NCBI RefSeq assembly: GCF_006965485.1
Contig: NZ_CP041360.1
Span: forward strand, 7,668,501-7,732,500
Direction of reading: 5' to 3'
Length of the DNA stretch: 64,000 bases
DNA from: Spirosoma sp. KCTC 42546
GTDB taxonomy: Bacteria; Bacteroidota; Bacteroidia; Cytophagales; Spirosomataceae
Shown here: piece after piece, positions 63,232 to 64,000 of the stretch
Numbering within the stretch: position 1 is the stretch's first letter
How the letters are laid out: every line of letters starts with the position of its first letter
Notes under the pieces: generated by a model
The model's input: the letters and a program-made list of their open reading frames with translations, nothing else
What the model was told of the DNA's origin: nothing
Databases searched by the model: none
Translations under genes and position numbers: made by a program

Positions 63232-64000
63232 ATGTCTCAACGTTTACGAATCAGTACGGGCAGGTTTATTCTTTTACTTCTGGTAGTATCCGTCAAGCTT
63301 CTATCAGCTCAACCCGTCCCCTACTCAGCTGCGCAACGCCAGCAGATTAATTTGCTTCGCCAGACGATTCAGAAAACTTACGATGCAAATTATAGTAGAG
63401 CCGTGTCGCTGGCGAAACAAGTAGGGCATCCGCTTCGGGTGGTGCGGTCAAACGGGCGTATAGTAGAAGTAGCGGGCGTCGATGAACATGGCAATTTATT
63501 GTTCAATGCAACCACAGCCACCATTGTAGGTAATACACAAGTTGCCAATGCAACCCGTACATCGTCACTCTATTCGGGTGGTAGCCTTGGCTTGAATTTA
63601 TCGGGTAGCAGCGCATCTGTACAGAATAAACTGGGCATTTGGGATGGTGGAGCTGTTTTGGCTACGCATGTTGAAGTAAAGGGCCGCGTGACGCAGAATG
63701 ACAAGGCCAGCACAACGGCGGCCGACGAAGAACACCCTACACATGTAGCCACCACCATGATTGGTGCAGGGATCAATCCATTGGCTCGCGGTATGTCTTT
63801 TGGGGCAAAACTACAGGCCTGGGACTATACGAGCGATGTTTCGGAAATGACAACAGCGGCACCGAATCTGCTGGTTTCCAATCACTCCTACGGAATATTA
63901 GCGGGTTACCAATATAACCCCGATCTAACCGGCTCAACACAATGGGAATGGTACGGCGATACCACTATCAGCCGGATGTATGATTATAAATTTGGGCTGT
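63232..64000 (+). CDS. Subtilisin-like (S8) secreted protease, 3' end beyond the window
   Basis: Open from ATG 63232 to the window edge (256 codons seen). Signal peptide FILLLLVVSVKLLSAQ. A pro-region reaches about residue 120. The S8 core follows: LGIWDGGAV holds the catalytic Asp (near 137), and EHPTHVATTMIGAG holds the catalytic His (near 170). LVSNHSYGI lies where the substrate-binding strand is expected. The catalytic Ser lies beyond the window. Relatives in Bacteroidota are often large T9SS-exported proteases. Confidence 0.85.
   Translation, partial: MSQRLRISTGRFILLLLVVSVKLLSAQPVPYSAAQRQQINLLRQTIQKTYDANYSRAVSLAKQVGHPLRVVRSNGRIVEVAGVDEHGNLLFNATTATIVGNTQVANATRTSSLYSGGSLGLNLSGSSASVQNKLGIWDGGAVLATHVEVKGRVTQNDKASTTAADEEHPTHVATTMIGAGINPLARGMSFGAKLQAWDYTSDVSEMTTAAPNLLVSNHSYGILAGYQYNPDLTGSTQWEWYGDTTISRMYDYKFGL

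Noticed and set aside
1..64000. tRNA, rRNA, insertion-sequence transposases or cas genes
   Set aside because: None was recognised on either strand.

Overview
The window looks like a chromosome segment of a Bacteroidota bacterium of the order Cytophagales, most like Spirosoma and relatives. The signs are type IX secretion (T9SS) C-terminal domains, many outer-membrane beta barrels and FN3 surface proteins, a paired DUF1501/DUF1800 locus, TPR-containing histidine kinases, a Bacteroidota-type PurM and a TAnnTTTG promoter box. I assign the organism from protein character only. No rRNA or tRNA gene was seen.

Layout. 1-6.5 kb: envelope genes on the minus strand (two barrels, an NHL-repeat lipoprotein), then a VIT-type metal transporter, a PepSY membrane protein and an ApbE-DUF2271 fusion. 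6.8-20.1 kb: a TPR histidine kinase, a TIGR01777 epimerase, a Tat-exported enolase-superfamily protein divergent from two secreted RraA-like proteins, a PpiD-type foldase, a coiled-coil lipoprotein, a thioredoxin-fold protein and a second histidine kinase. 20.1-21.2 kb: a stretch with no ordinary gene that holds three 34-37-residue membrane-protein ORFs, two of them alike. 21.2-35.4 kb: a tight five-gene operon (barrel, 2133-residue surface protein, two FN3 proteins, lipoprotein). 35.5-38.7 kb: an isolated CRISPR repeat, two small genes and a CRISPR array of 27 repeats with no cas gene anywhere in the window. 38.8-45.0 kb: two paralogous histidine kinases, one NarL-type regulator and two exported proteins. 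45.1-52.5 kb: a TetR-controlled RND efflux operon interrupted by a four-helix-bundle gene. 52.6-64.0 kb: a T9SS cargo protein, purM, an oxidoreductase, a DUF481 barrel, a LysM protein, purE, DUF1501/DUF1800, an overlapping DUF4160/DUF2442 pair and the start of a subtilisin-like protease.

The most unusual content is intergenic. Several families of inverted repeats have arms that are themselves short tandem repeats: heptamers of the form GNNNAAT, purine nonamers (GGGAGGAAA) and decamers (AAACACAGAG). They fill the gaps between many genes and sometimes enter coding ends. One such inverted repeat encodes the signal peptide of the giant surface protein. Heptamer repeats flank the four-helix-bundle gene, which suggests that gene arrived as a cassette. 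A second theme is regulation readable from sequence: a 19-bp operator shared by the TetR gene and its efflux operon, and a palindrome placed at the same distance upstream of two neighbouring envelope genes.
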